From assembly GCA_947359465.1 (NCBI GenBank), contig OX375873.1:88148478-88212477 (forward strand): DNA of 64,000 nucleotides. The letters run 5' to 3'. The translations under genes were made by a program, and so were the position numbers. Below are positions 32,307 through 43,140 of this stretch, in pieces (position 1 is the stretch's first letter; each line of letters starts with the position of its first letter). Origin of the DNA: Metellina segmentata. Taxonomy: Eukaryota; Arthropoda; Arachnida; Araneae; Tetragnathidae. The notes beneath the pieces are model-generated. The model was not told the DNA's origin. It saw nothing but the letters and a program-made list of their open reading frames with translations, and did not search any database.

Positions 32307-35089
32307 TAGGGTGGTCACAAGGTATATGGGGAAAATTTTTTTTCGCCCAATCTTCCATGGCACCCCCCTAAAAGTTGCCAATAGGCTAGAAACTGTGATT
32401 GGCAGAATTTAAACTCAATCTGATAATATTAACCCGTGCCTCAATGAGGTTAAAGTTAAGAAAAACAGCGATGTTTAGCAAAAAATCGTAGTTTTTGTTC
32501 CTTAAAAGCACAACTATTCGTCCTAGAAACCTGGTTCTTGTCTTATTTCATAGGAAATTTTATTGACTTGAAGTTTGAACTCATCCACGTTTTTTACTGA
32601 AACTGATAGAATGGTATTTAGCATTTTTCAGGTAAGGTCGTAGTGGATATCGTCAAAAGTGAATTTTCATTGCAAAGCTCTAAAAACATTACAATATTCA
32701 ATTACATCTGCTTTCCAGATTTTGCTTTTGTATTTTTCATTTTGTACATTAAAAAGGCTTTTGTTAGAGGTATTTTCAAAAATAAATCCAACAACATTCA
32801 AATTCAAAATGAAGGAACTAGTGGTAAAGAAGAGGAAGCAAAGAGTAAAAATGACAACAAATAGTGTTCAAATGTATTTTATTAATTATATAGTTGAATT
32901 ATGCATCATTATATTATTATTATTTAAATATACATATTAAGTGGTAATTACAAATTTAGGTCATAATGTCTTGAATATTGTAGCTTTTGAAGAGTCCAGA
33001 AAAATTTGCGTATGTTCAGATACAACTTGTAAAAGGAACTACCGGTGTTCTTCGTCTTTGGCCAAAGAGGAATTAAAGTCTTTAATTAATTTTACTCTTC
33101 TCTCAGCAGTGTCATTAACAACCTTTAAACCGTTCACTATTTTTTTAGCTTTTAAATAATGTTGATTTTCACACCATACACCGAGATCAGTATTTAAAAA
33201 TTCTGTATCGATTTAAAATCTCTTAAAAAAATTTAGAGTCCTAGGAGAAACAAAATAATCAATTCTTTGTCCAATAAATGAACAACTTGTTGGAGATTGA
33301 GTTTTGGTTTTACATCCCTATCATCACAATCATTTTCATCATTTTCTACTTCGGACCTTAATTTTTCAACCATGCTTGTTTTGACATTTTTTTCCAAAGT
33401 ACCATCGAAAAATGAAAATGCAACTTGCTCGGAGTTGAGATACCACAGATGGTTTATTATTTTAGATAGGGCCGTGTCTACAACCTCTTTATCAATTTTC
33501 CTGTATTGAACTAAAGATTTTAATAATTGTAGGTCTAGGTTGGGGGGGCCTAAGTGGGTTTGTGGACATTGAACCATGCTTTTACAAAAATATTGATTAT
33601 AAATAAACAAATATCTTCAATACCGTTTCTCTCTAAATCAGTTAACGAAAATTGATCCCTGAAAATATACATTTTGAGAGAATAAATGGCCTTTGCAATC
33701 CATCTGGCGTGATGAATAGCACAAGGTACTCTAAAAGTAATGTCTTTTTGAGTAAGACGCCCAAATGAATTTAGCAAGGTTGGATGAATTCTTTTTATTA
33801 TTATCCCTGGGCTGTCGGTTTTTTAATTGTTCAAAAAGAAAACTTGAAATTTGGTCTGGATTACTTATTTTATTTTTAATATTTTCAACTTTTATAACCT
33901 GTTTTGTATTTCTTCTTCTGGAATCTGGCTGAGGACCAGTGGTTGTGCCCATTAAAAACTACTTTTAAAACAACTTCTAAAATATGGTGGCAACATGCTA
34001 AATTCAGAAGGTTTTTCTCTAATAACAGTTCTAGCAAAACGCAGGTTCCCCTAAAGCGACCAGTATTTACTGCCGTGGTATCAAAACACATTGCCTGGAT
34101 TTTCCCAACTGCACTCAGTGCTCAACTGCTGATAGTATAGCTTTTGCCTGAATTATCACAGTACTATTATCAAGGATTGGAACACCTATCAATTGTTCTT
34201 CATCGCCACAAGTAATCAAAATCGCTATCCGCTCCACATTTTCTTAACTTAACAAATCTGGAAGCAATTTCCCATCCCAGTGCACAATAGCTCCCTCTAA
34301 ATCGGAATTTCTAAATCTATTTTTGATCAGATCAGTTGTTTGCTGTTGGAATTTCTGTCTGCAGAGTCGTATGACACTTTTACACATTTTTCAAGACATT
34401 TCAAAAGCTACAATATCTAAGACATTACCACCAGATTTGTAATTGCCACCTTATTTGTATATTTAAATACTAATAATGTAATGATGTATAATTCAACAAT
34501 ATAATTAATAAAATACATTTGAACACTATTTGCTGTCATTTTTACTCCCTGCTTCCTCTTCTTTACCCCTAATTCCTTCATTTTAAATTTGACCTTACTT
34601 TGAACTTGCTGACCTTACTATTTACTTCTGAAAATACCTCTAACCAAAACCTTTTTAATGTACAAAATGAAAAATACAAAACGCAAAATTTGGAAAGCAG
34701 TTGTAATTGAATATTGTAATGATTTTAGAGCTTTGCATGAAAATATACTTTTGACGATATCCACTACGACCTTACCTGAAAAATGCTAAATACAATTCTA
34801 TAAGTTTTAGCAAAAAAGGTAGATGAGATCAAACTTCAAGTCAATAAAATTTCCTATAAAATAAGACAAGAACCAGGTTTTTAGGACGAATAGTTTCGAT
34901 TTTACAGAGCAAAAACTACGATTTTTTGCTAAAAATCGCTGTTTTTCTTAATTTTAGCCTCAATGAGGGACGGGTTAATATTATCAGATTGAGATGAAAC
35001 TCTGCCAATCACATTTTCTAGCCTATTGGCAACTTTTAGGGGGGGTGCCACGATAGAAATTCGAAAATTGATTTTTTGTGACCACCCTA
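32307..35089. mobile_element. hAT-like element with ~700-bp inverted repeats
   Basis: The ends TAGGGTGGTCAC and GTGACCACCCTA are flanked by a perfect 9-bp duplication ATGATACAT (32298-32306 and 35090-35098), or 8 bp with one asymmetric base. Inverted arms extend from the ends to about 33005 and 34395 and are moderately diverged. Both arms contain TTCAGGTAAGGTCGTAGTGG and a block ending in an A/G-rich AAGAAGAGGAAGCA. The 1.4-kb centre encodes a decayed minus-strand protein. TAGGG ends and an 8-9-bp duplication fit hAT, whereas the very long arms and 9 bp recall Mutator-like elements. The protein favours hAT-like. Confidence 0.8.
33233..34360 (-). pseudogene. Decayed transposase of the long-TIR element
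   Basis: Minus-strand blocks in order: HWDGKLLPDL (about 34280), QLIGVPILDNSTVIIQAKAI (about 34180), MCFDTTAVNTGR (34091), LACCHHILEVVL (about 34000), KNRQPRDN, then FRVPCAIHHARWIAKAIYSL (about 33700), NIFVKAWFN, and DLQLLKSLVQYRKIDK with LSKIINHLWYL (33540-33430). I recognise these as a protein family repeated in arthropod and hydrozoan genomes and probably transposase-derived. The Asp-containing DTTAVNTG block, CCHH and ARW blocks are reminiscent of hAT RNase H-like, CxxH and RW motifs. Stops and frameshifts near 34240, 34105, 33900, 33760 and 33600 make it non-functional. Confidence 0.7.
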
Positions 35090-35098
35090 ATGATACAT

Positions 35099-35654
35099 AT
35101 TGGGGTTACCTTAACATGTACTTTATCGTCATTTTGGTCGAAATTTTATCTATTTAATGCTAAAATCGTAATTGAAAGCATGCCAAGCGGATGATGTTTC
35201 CGAATACGATAGGCCGGTGAAAACACTGCCACCACATTTATACGTCACTACTTTAACTAGGCATAAAAAGTATCTAAAGGAGGAAAGATATATTGAATCC
35301 ATTAAAAACACACTTGTATTGCACACACACTCATAAAAATGTAGTTGCGAAACAATTCTTAAAAAACAAACGACAAATTCTGATATCTTCCAATATCAGA
35401 ACAAATTTGTTCCGATATTCTATAATATGTAGAAAGTCAAAAACGTGCTGTAAAGTAAACATACCAAAGTAGTAATATTCTATTTTGCGCCAGTCGGGTA
35501 ACATCTAAATACGTTTAAAAGGAAACCCGGCAAATGTTAATTCAAAAATTGGGAAATTAGAATTAGGTAAATTTTAATCATTCATTTTCTATTTACATCT
35601 ATTTAATCCTCTGCATATATAAAAAAATTTAAATAAACTATAAGATATATCTTA
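35099..35654. other. Intergenic DNA, no gene seen
   Basis: No repeat boundary or coding sequence could be supported. Confidence 0.5.
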
Positions 35655-36395
35655 ATCCTCCTGGTGACTGAATCGACGAGGTATATCGTCATCATCAAAA
35701 CTGGACAGAACTTGATATACGATATATCTCGTCATTAGCAAAGCTGGGCAGAACTTGATTGACAATAGATCTCGTGAGAAGCAAAACTGTCCAGAACTTG
35801 ATAGACGATATATCTCGTCATTAGCAAATCTGGGCAGAACTTGATAGACGATATATCTCGTCAGTAGCTAAATTGGCCAGAACTTCATAGACGATATAGC
35901 TCGTCATTAGAAAAATTGGCCAGAACATGATAGACGATATATCTCTTCCTTAGCAAAACTGGCCTGAATTTAATAGACGATATATTTCGTTATTGGCAAA
36001 ACTGACCAGAACATGATAGACCATATATCTTGTCTTTAGCAAAATAGTCCAGAACTTGTTAGACGATATATCTCTTAGCAAAACTGGACAGAACTTGATA
36101 AATGATATATCTCGTCAGCAGTAAATGTGGGCAGAACATTGATAGACGATATATCTCGTCATTAGCAAACCTGGGCAGAACTTGATAGAAGATATATCCC
36201 GCCATATGCAAAACTGACTAGAACTTTATAGACGATTTATCTCGTTGTTAGAAAAACTTTCCTCCATATTGATCTTGTCATCATCAAAACTTCATCACTC
36301 GGAATTCAATTTGCATTATTGATGAAGAGATATCTTGTCAATAGCGAAATTTGTCAGAAATTGATGGTCGAGATATATACTCAATACCACTTAGA
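35655..36395 (+). repeat. ~58-bp tandem array built on a near-palindrome
   Basis: About 12-13 units, each carrying GACGATATATCTCGTC, then ATTAGCAAAACTGG, then CAGAACTTGATA. GACGA and TCGTC form an inverted repeat around TATATC, so each unit can fold into a small hairpin. Units vary by substitution and small indels, and one unit is shortened (about 36072-36085). Related single copies are dispersed elsewhere in the window. Confidence 0.92.
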
Positions 36396-36545
36396 GGGTA
36401 AAATGTTTTGCTACAAATGAATGAAAAGCTATAAAATCAAATATATTTTGATAAGAACTTTTAATTGTAAAATATTCTTCTGTTAATAGTAAATCTGAAA
36501 TGAAAAATAATTTAAGATTTTAAATGCATTAATGCTTGGAAATAT

Positions 36546-36548
<3 letters not shown>

Positions 36549-36626
<78 letters not shown>
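36549..36626. repeat. TA dinucleotide microsatellite
   Basis: About 39 AT repeats followed by a short GTGTGTGAGTG stretch. Confidence 0.97.
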
Positions 36627-36627
<1 letters not shown>

Positions 36628-37187
36628 TGTGTGTGAGTGTTTCTTGTTGTTGTCATTTGTGTGTGGTTGTGTATATTCTCTATACTAATCTGCACCTTTT
36701 GACCAGTACACACGAAATTTTGTATACGTATACTTCAAAAAATGGCGGAAAACATAGGATATTGCATTCCTGACATCAGACCAATCTTTATCAATGAAAA
36801 CTGCCAAACAGGCAGTCCTAAAATTGTCCCTCAAATCCCCAATTTTAAAATCTAAAGTTTGATTTTCTGCAATAAATGGACATGGACAAGATAACACGTC
36901 CGATAGGGTTAGTGTATTTGAGTTAACCGGGTAATGTCGCGGTCATATTTGAAACCCTAGCAACGGCGGTTTTTTCAGCTAGTAGCTTAATAAAAATAAC
37001 AGTAATAATAGCTGATAAAAATAACAGTAGTAATAGGTGATAAAAAATAATCATAAAATTTCGGTGTACAAACCAAAAAGATCTTACAGTTTAAGAAAAT
37101 CCGCTTTATAAGATCTGTTACAAAGTAAATAGTGTTTCGTATCTTGACGTTCGATGAAATATTCCGAACTCCCATTGCTCATTCAAT

Positions 37188-37316
37188 ATGTCACCCGAAG
37201 AGCTAGAAAGACAAGATTTAAAGCTACCTGGAGTCAGCCGAGATTTCAGAGGAAAGATGAACTGCAGATTAGAGACCCGATCCCAAGAGATAGCTTCGAT
37301 TAATGACCTGTTTCAG
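37188..37316 (+). CDS. Possible first coding exon, unrecognised
   Basis: An open 43-codon stretch starts ATG at 37188 (in-frame stop nine codons upstream) and reads MSPEELERQDLKLPG...RDFRGKMNCRLE...EIASINDLFQ. It ends CAG at 37316, followed by GTACTC, a weak donor. Charged composition and balanced codon use are unlike the surrounding AT-rich noise, which suggests a genuine exon of a host or element gene. No downstream exon was identified in the window and no family was recognised. It may equally be a chance or dead fragment. Confidence 0.3.
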
Positions 37317-37554
37317 GTACTCCCTTTTCTCTGTGTTATTCTTTAAGAGGAAACGGGACTGGGTTTCTGACAAGATACATTATTATCGTTTATCAATTTG
37401 ATCGTAAGTTTATTTTTCATCCAACCGGAAAAGCTCCTGGAATTAAATTTTTGTATTCCATTGCTTTATACCTATCTATCATATGAAAGATGAAACCTTT
37501 TCTTTTGAAACTATGCTTCAATCCCTCAGTTTTTATTTGCAGTTAACCCTTCAA

Positions 37555-37760
37555 AAGGTGTCAACACGATACCTCGTCCGGCAAGATCTAACTTTGCTAA
37601 TGACTAGATATCTCGTCATCAAGATATTGCCAATTATTTCATAATGACGATATCAAGGTGCGGTGAGTTTTCTACTAATGACGATATATTCCGTCCATCA
37701 GAATGTAGTCGGTTTTGTTCATGACGTGATACCTCGTCCATCAGGATGGTTAAGCCGTAC
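37555..37760 (-). repeat. Dispersed relatives of the 58-bp unit
   Basis: Three to four diverged units with TTTGCTAATGACTAGATATCTCG, CTAATGACGATATATTCCG and ACGTGATACCTCGTCCATC. They are mainly in the reverse orientation to the array at 35.7-36.4 kb and are spaced about 60 bp apart. Confidence 0.7.
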
Positions 37761-38241
37761 CTATGAGATATAAACCTCTAACTATCAGTACATATGTAGT
37801 ATGAAGAGTTACAAATTATTTAAAAATTTCATTTGCTAAAACAACTCCAGAGCATTAACATTCCTTTGTATTGTACCATCTTGAGTGCATCCTATTAACC
37901 AGAATCTTGGGAGCTCACGACGGGAGGCATTCAACCGGTCCACCCCCTGGACTGACTGCGGAAGTGACGACTGGAGGAGGTTGTCTGGGGAGAGATGCTT
38001 TTGAAAGACAGAGGCTTTTTCTAGTCGCAGACGACTGCGAGAACTTTTAGCTTAAGGCAAGCCGCACACCGGAGAGACCGAAAAGAGACACGCGTTACGA
38101 AGTCGATTTCAGGTTTCTATTCCTCTGTGGATGTCTCTACGCGACGACAAATTATACGCACACCGCAAAAATAGGCGACCGCATGCGCATTTCAGGTGTT
38201 TACAAAAAAACCCGCCAAAGTTTGTAGTTTACTCATACATT

Positions 38242-38316
38242 ATGGCGGATTCTTCGGATGACGATGTGATGGAACAACTCTGTTCAACTGGAAACAAATA
38301 TACAAGAATATTTTAA
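38242..38316 (+). pseudogene. Harbinger transposase N-terminal stub
   Basis: Starts ATG at 38242 and encodes MADSSDDDVMEQLCSTGNKY before a stop. An acidic M-x-D-S-S-D-D start is common in animal Harbinger transposases. It lies about 190 bp inside the left end of the 38053-40035 element and is followed by non-coding AT-rich sequence, so the gene has been deleted. Confidence 0.35.
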
Positions 38317-38992
38317 ATGGGAGACTTTCACAATCTTACCTTTTTATGTCATTACTAATCAGAGTATGTCGATTTAAATCCAAGTGATTTTTCTTTAAAA
38401 AATAACATTGATTTAAATCAAAATTTTACATAGAATTTTTCTTTCTGTTATGTTTAATATTTAAAATGAAGTACTGAACAAGATGTATGGTATTTTATTC
38501 AAATAAGTTTAAAACTTTGCTCATACTGAGTTCACCCCAGAATTATATTGAAAATCATCCTCCCTTTAAATAAATAACAGTACTTACTGATTGGGATCAT
38601 AATTACCAGACAAATATTTTCATCTTGGGCCACTAACATTCATTTTAAACATTCTGTGTGACTACAAATCGCACGTGGTCAATTTAAACCATTCGCCATG
38701 TGTTGAGTGAAGATGCTCGAAATATATTCACTCAAATTATTACAATTATGGAAACGTGCTTTGTTCAAAGATGTTTATTTAGTATTGTAGTGTATGTTCA
38801 CAAAAAATTTAAAGAGACTCTATAAAAAAATTTTCTATACTATCACAAAGCATTCAAATTTTGCACATAAATCTTTATAATCAATTGCCCATTTAAATTT
38901 TTTCATTTTGTTATAGTGGTTCAATTCATATGGAGAAATTTTATACATTGCTCCCTCAGAATTCTTTACATTATCTGGAATAAATATTCAAT

Positions 38993-39485
38993 ATTTATGA
39001 AATTTATATTTGGAATGTGAAAGTGAATTCACTCATCTGATAATTGAGTATGTTGAGAAAAGATTATGGGAGATAATAAAAATAAATTGTTCTTTGAGCC
39101 AGATAATTTTCTTTAAAAAACCCTGTGCTACTCAGGGTATTTCAGCTAGTATAACAAATAAGAAAATTAATAATTTACATAGGAGACAGGATAATTTAAT
39201 AGGGTTACTTAAATCAAGTAAATTTATATTTCATATTAAAAAAGGAGTATTTATGGAATTTTTATTTGGAATGTAAAAGTGAATTCACTCATCTGATAAT
39301 GGAGTATGTTGAGAAAAGATAATAAATTGTTCTTTGAGACAGATAATTTTATTTAAAACCCTGTGCTACTCAGGGTATTTCAGCTAGTATAACAAATAAG
39401 AAAATTATTAATTTACCTAGGAGACAGGATAATTTAATAGGGTTACTTGAATCAAGTAAATTTATATTTCATATTAGAAAATGAG
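38993..39485 (+). repeat. Tandem duplication (two ~250-bp units)
   Basis: Unit 1 (38993-39246) and unit 2 (39249-39485) share GAATTCACTCATCTGATAAT, CCCTGTGCTACTCAGGGTAT and AGGAGACAGGATAATTTAAT. Differences are a few substitutions and two small deletions. Unit 1 is largely open on plus (39010-39276; FTHLIIEYVEKRLWEI and HRRQDNLIGLLKSSK), faintly like a MADF start, but unit 2 is not. Confidence 0.85.
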
Positions 39486-39651
39486 TGTTTACTCAAAAAC
39501 CATATAAATCATCTCTACATTATGAAATTGAAAATATATAATAGGTTTACTGCGAGAGAAATTCAACAGAAAAACAAGCAAATTTGAAAATCTAATTAAT
39601 ATTAATGAAGAAATTCAATGTGGTTAGTTGTAATATTAAAATGATATTTAC

Positions 39652-39796
39652 CTGAAAAATCAACTTTCTTCGCAACATCTTGCCAGGTTTTATCCAAAGC
39701 ATTCCGGTTCGCATGTTCCGGGAGAAACTGATTGTAAATGAGAGAAAAATCTATCACCCCAACAAAAACAATGTTGAAATCGGGGTCGTCGCTCAT
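39652..39796 (-). pseudogene. MADF-domain exon of the Harbinger-like element
   Basis: From ATG at 39796 the minus strand reads MSDDPDFNIVFVGVIDFSLI, then YNQFLPEHANRNALDKTWQD and VAKKVDFS. This matches the first half of a MADF DNA-binding domain (hydrophobic helix, a Y/NR spacer and the conserved W before the xxIA-like segment). It ends at CAG followed by GTAAAT, a plausible donor, at 39652/39651. MADF/Myb-like proteins act with Harbinger transposases in DNA binding. The next exon was not identified, so the gene appears incomplete. Confidence 0.6.
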
Positions 39797-40424
39797 TACA
39801 CATTATGTTCTTGACTTCAATTTTTGCGCGACGCGTAAGCGGCTTGCCGAAAAATGCTGCACGCAACAAACGACAGGCGACAAGCGACACTAGAGGAAAG
39901 CGACCGGAAAGAGACTCTCTGTCGCCTGTCTTTTTGGTGTGCGGTCATAGCGAGTGGAAGCCTGTGGGTTCAGACGTTCTGACAACTACTTATCGATCGT
40001 CGCTTTGCGGTCTCTCCGGTGTGCGGCTTGCCTTAGGCTGCTGTATTGTATCGGTGACGGATATCGTCCTTAATTTTAAAAATGTAGCTGTACAATTCCT
40101 GTAAATACTAATTCTAAATACAACTATTTTAACCTGGAAAGTAGTTTTTATTTTTCGTCGATACTATACAGCATAAAACAAGAAACAAATTGAACCGTTA
40201 AAGATTCGTTAGTTTTGTTCTACAATTCTAGGCATGATAAAAATGATGAGGTGGAGGTGAAAATGTTTTAGTTATATACTTTCTTTTTACTAAAATATGA
40301 TTTTTATATTTAACACTTGAAATTTTTTATGTCCGAAGTTGTGGTCGAGTAACGTTGTAAGGTAACAATTTTTATTAATAAAAAGTTCTTTTCAGTGCCA
40401 TTTACACTATTTCCAGACGTTTGA

Positions 40425-40800
40425 TCTCTTGATGGCTGTGTGGTTCAGAACAGTCCAATTGTCAGCTAGTCTTCTACTACTAAGACTGATATTTAATTTG
40501 GGAGATTCGCTTATTAGCAACCTGAGGGTACGAGTTCTAACCTGGATCCAACTAAAGACCATCGTGTACAAGGGGCATGTGCACTTTAAATATGTCGTGG
40601 CACTAATTTTCCTCACACGAGCGCAGTGTGAAAGTTTGGAGAGTGGGATGCCAGCTCAGGTCTTGTCCTCGTCTTCTGACTGTGGTTCAAAGTTACGATT
40701 TGTTGTCATCGGATCTTTCCTTTCGGAACTGATCCCAGACTGTCACCAATAGTCCGTTGTGTTGCTCAAGTGCGACGTAAATTCACCTCTACCGTTCGAA
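40425..40800 (+). mobile_element. tRNA-derived SINE, copy 1
   Basis: The head (about 40430-40560) has a box A-like TGGCTGTGTGGTTCAGAA and a box B-like GAGTTCTAACCTGG. The body continues with GAAAGTTTGGAGAGTGGGATGC, CAGCTCAGGTCTTGTCCTC and TGTGGTTCAAAGTTACGA, and ends GTGTTGCTCAAGTGCGACGT. The same body in the same order occurs at 50837-51150 and 50322-50600 on the minus strand. It encodes no protein. The true ends and target duplication were not fixed. Confidence 0.75.
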
Positions 40801-40942
40801 GTGGCTGTTGTTAAAAAGACAGATGGAAGAAAGATTTAATCTTAAGTTAAAGGTATGATTTCTATAACAGGGTTAAGTAAAACATATCAATGCAGTGTTT
40901 GAGTGTTTGAATTTTAATATAGCTACATGATTACAATTAATA

Positions 40943-41460
40943 CAGGTTCATCTAAAAAGAATGTTAGGATTTCCAAACCGTATGACGGAGAAGCTGTTAA
41001 TCATCTCCACATGATTCGTGTGACGAAATGTAGTGAAATAACGTAACTGCTAGAGATTTTGTTGTAGTGCGGCAAGGGTTCGCGTTTAGCTCAGCTAGTC
41101 TAAATGCGAAGTGCCCCAACTCATGTGGCCTCCTCGAAACCCAGATCTTAACCCCGCTGGACTTCTTTTGTGGATACATCAAGAACATCGTGTACAGGAA
41201 ACAGATCACGGACCTAAAAATTCGGATTACATCTGCTAACTGAAACGATTCCTCCGGACATGCTTTGGAAGTTGTGGCTGGAAATTGATTATCTTTTTGA
41301 CGTCTGTCGAGCAACTAATGGTGCATGTATCCAAACATACTGAAGTATATTTGAAACTTTATACATTTCTTAACATTTTCGCCCAAGAACCATGTGCGTA
41401 TCGGTTGTTGATTTCTCGTGATATGGTTTTGAAATTCCGTCAATCTTTTCGATGACTCTG
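40943..41460 (+). mobile_element. Mariner-type deletion derivative
   Basis: TA-flanked with diverged ~50-bp inverted repeats (left CAGGTTCATCTAAAAAG, right read inward CAGAGTCATCGAAAAG). The right half encodes the C-terminal DDE region with WPPRNPDLNPAG, then a frame-shifted FCGYIKNIVYRK and the tail DVCRATNGACI (about 41120-41330), broken by stops. The family looks close to IS630-type proteins with WPPRSPDL...LWGYxKxxVY motifs. The first two catalytic aspartates are gone. Confidence 0.7.
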
Positions 41461-41462
41461 TA

Positions 41463-43138
41463 TATATAACGTGAAAATCGATTTTTACTGCTCAATATTT
41501 CCTTAATGTGAACAATTTCTCATTACTTCTAGATCAGTGCCTTATAATCGCCGATCCGATGCCAGGTAAGTCGATTTTAAAGTACCGTATGAAGTTCTCC
41601 TGGGTTATGTCATTTTAGCCTTTTTAAGCATTTTTGTGAATAATCCTTTTCAAGTCTGAAAATGTTCTGAGAAAAATACTATTCGTGAATAGTCAAATGG
41701 CTGGCTTGACTTCTTATGGCATAAGGACAATGTTTATAATATCAATAAAGTTCATTCACTTTATTTTTACAGTAAAAAGAGAAAGTTTGGGGTTCTAATG
41801 TTGCCCTACAACGGTAAAAAATGTCTTTGGTGGTACAGTTAATTTCAAAATTTAAGATAAATTATTGTTATATGAAACAAAAATTTGGAAATGTGACACT
41901 TTAAAACGGAGGAAAAAGCAAACAATAGACCCTAAAAGTACTTTAACAACACCATACTTCTAAATCTGAACATGATAAATTATAATTTCACTGCTAGTTC
42001 ATCATTCTTATGCAGGGACATTATCAGCTCGAACAGACAACTAGCCTTTCTAACAATTTGTAACTACAACAAAAATCCTAAAAATGATTCATGTATGTAT
42101 ATATTCTAATGTTATAAGTCTCTTCAAATCCATTCAGTTGACCCAAGTTGTAGACAAAATTAAAAATTCCCTGAGTGATGATGTTGGGCAAGTTTTAAAT
42201 TTCTGTATTAAAACCCTACATACAAGTAAAAAAATCTTTCAAATCAAAGTATGGAATAACTATGGAATTAGTCGATATGAAATGTTTATTTCAATATTAT
42301 TAATGTACATTAGCATTAAACACTGTCAATAATGCCTAAAAAACTTTAAAATTTTTTTAAAAAGTCATCTTAAAAAAAGCCCACTTTTGAGTTTACAGTT
42401 TCCCAAAGCTACACTTTCATGATCTCTTTATCTTGAGAAATTACAGGATTTCATCCACTTATTTTAAGCCATTTGCTTTCAGCCCATAGATCATAGAGTT
42501 TACATTAAGACTTGTCCTACTTTGTTTAGCGCCAAACATACACATGTATTATACATTCATGAAGAAGCTCTAATGCATATCTTGATGTATGCAATAAGTA
42601 TAAAAACCTAAAATATATTCATACAATGGAGTATAATCTAACTTTCTTGTTCAATTTTATTTGAAACCATCGTTTAGAAAATCCATGGGATTTCCACGAA
42701 TATCGCTTATCGGTGAAACATAAATTGTTCCTTAGACTTAAATTCGTCTTTTTAGTTCTTTAAGGATTTAACTATTTATGAGACTGTCATATTAGAAACA
42801 TTTATATACTCTTGGGCAGTAATATGTCTTGTATTTTCTCTGTAAACATAATATTTTTAAAATAATATAATTTAGTAAATATTATTAAAAATAGTAATCA
42901 ACATTTAAACAAAACTAAATTCTCCATTTCCTACAAAATTTACCACGAGATAAGTAATTACGTTTGATAATGTTTAATTTATTTTGAAAACACTTGTCTT
43001 TTGACGTATTTTTATAGTAAAAGTATTTTGGGGGACATAAAGTATTTCCTCTGATTCTCTACATGATATTTCTAATGACATATACGGCTAAAAAATATCT
43101 AAGAATAATTCAAAAGTTAATTTACATTTATAGTTATT
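41463..43138. other. Intergenic DNA, no gene seen
   Basis: AT-rich. The open frame at 42084-42332 has no recognisable motif. Confidence 0.5.
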
Positions 43139-43140
43139 TA

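Larger units (their letters stand above)
38053..40035. mobile_element. PIF/Harbinger-like transposon, decayed
   Basis: Inverted repeats TAAGGCAAGCCGCACACC...GAGAGACCG at both ends (28 bp identical, more with mismatches). Flanks can be read as a TTA duplication (TTA at 38052-38054 and 40033-40035), which fits the TWA target of PIF/Harbinger elements, although one terminal base is then asymmetric. The left end carries the start of a plus-strand frame and the right end a minus-strand MADF-like exon; paired transposase and Myb/MADF-type genes are known for Harbinger. The middle is AT-rich with a tandem duplication and lacks a recognisable transposase core. Confidence 0.75.

Noticed and set aside
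35655..36395. CRISPR-like reading of the repeat array
   Set aside because: The intervening sequences are themselves conserved, so these are simple tandem units without unique spacers, in a eukaryotic context.
36483..36713. Open frame with alternating Tyr-Ile
   Set aside because: It is the TA microsatellite read as protein.
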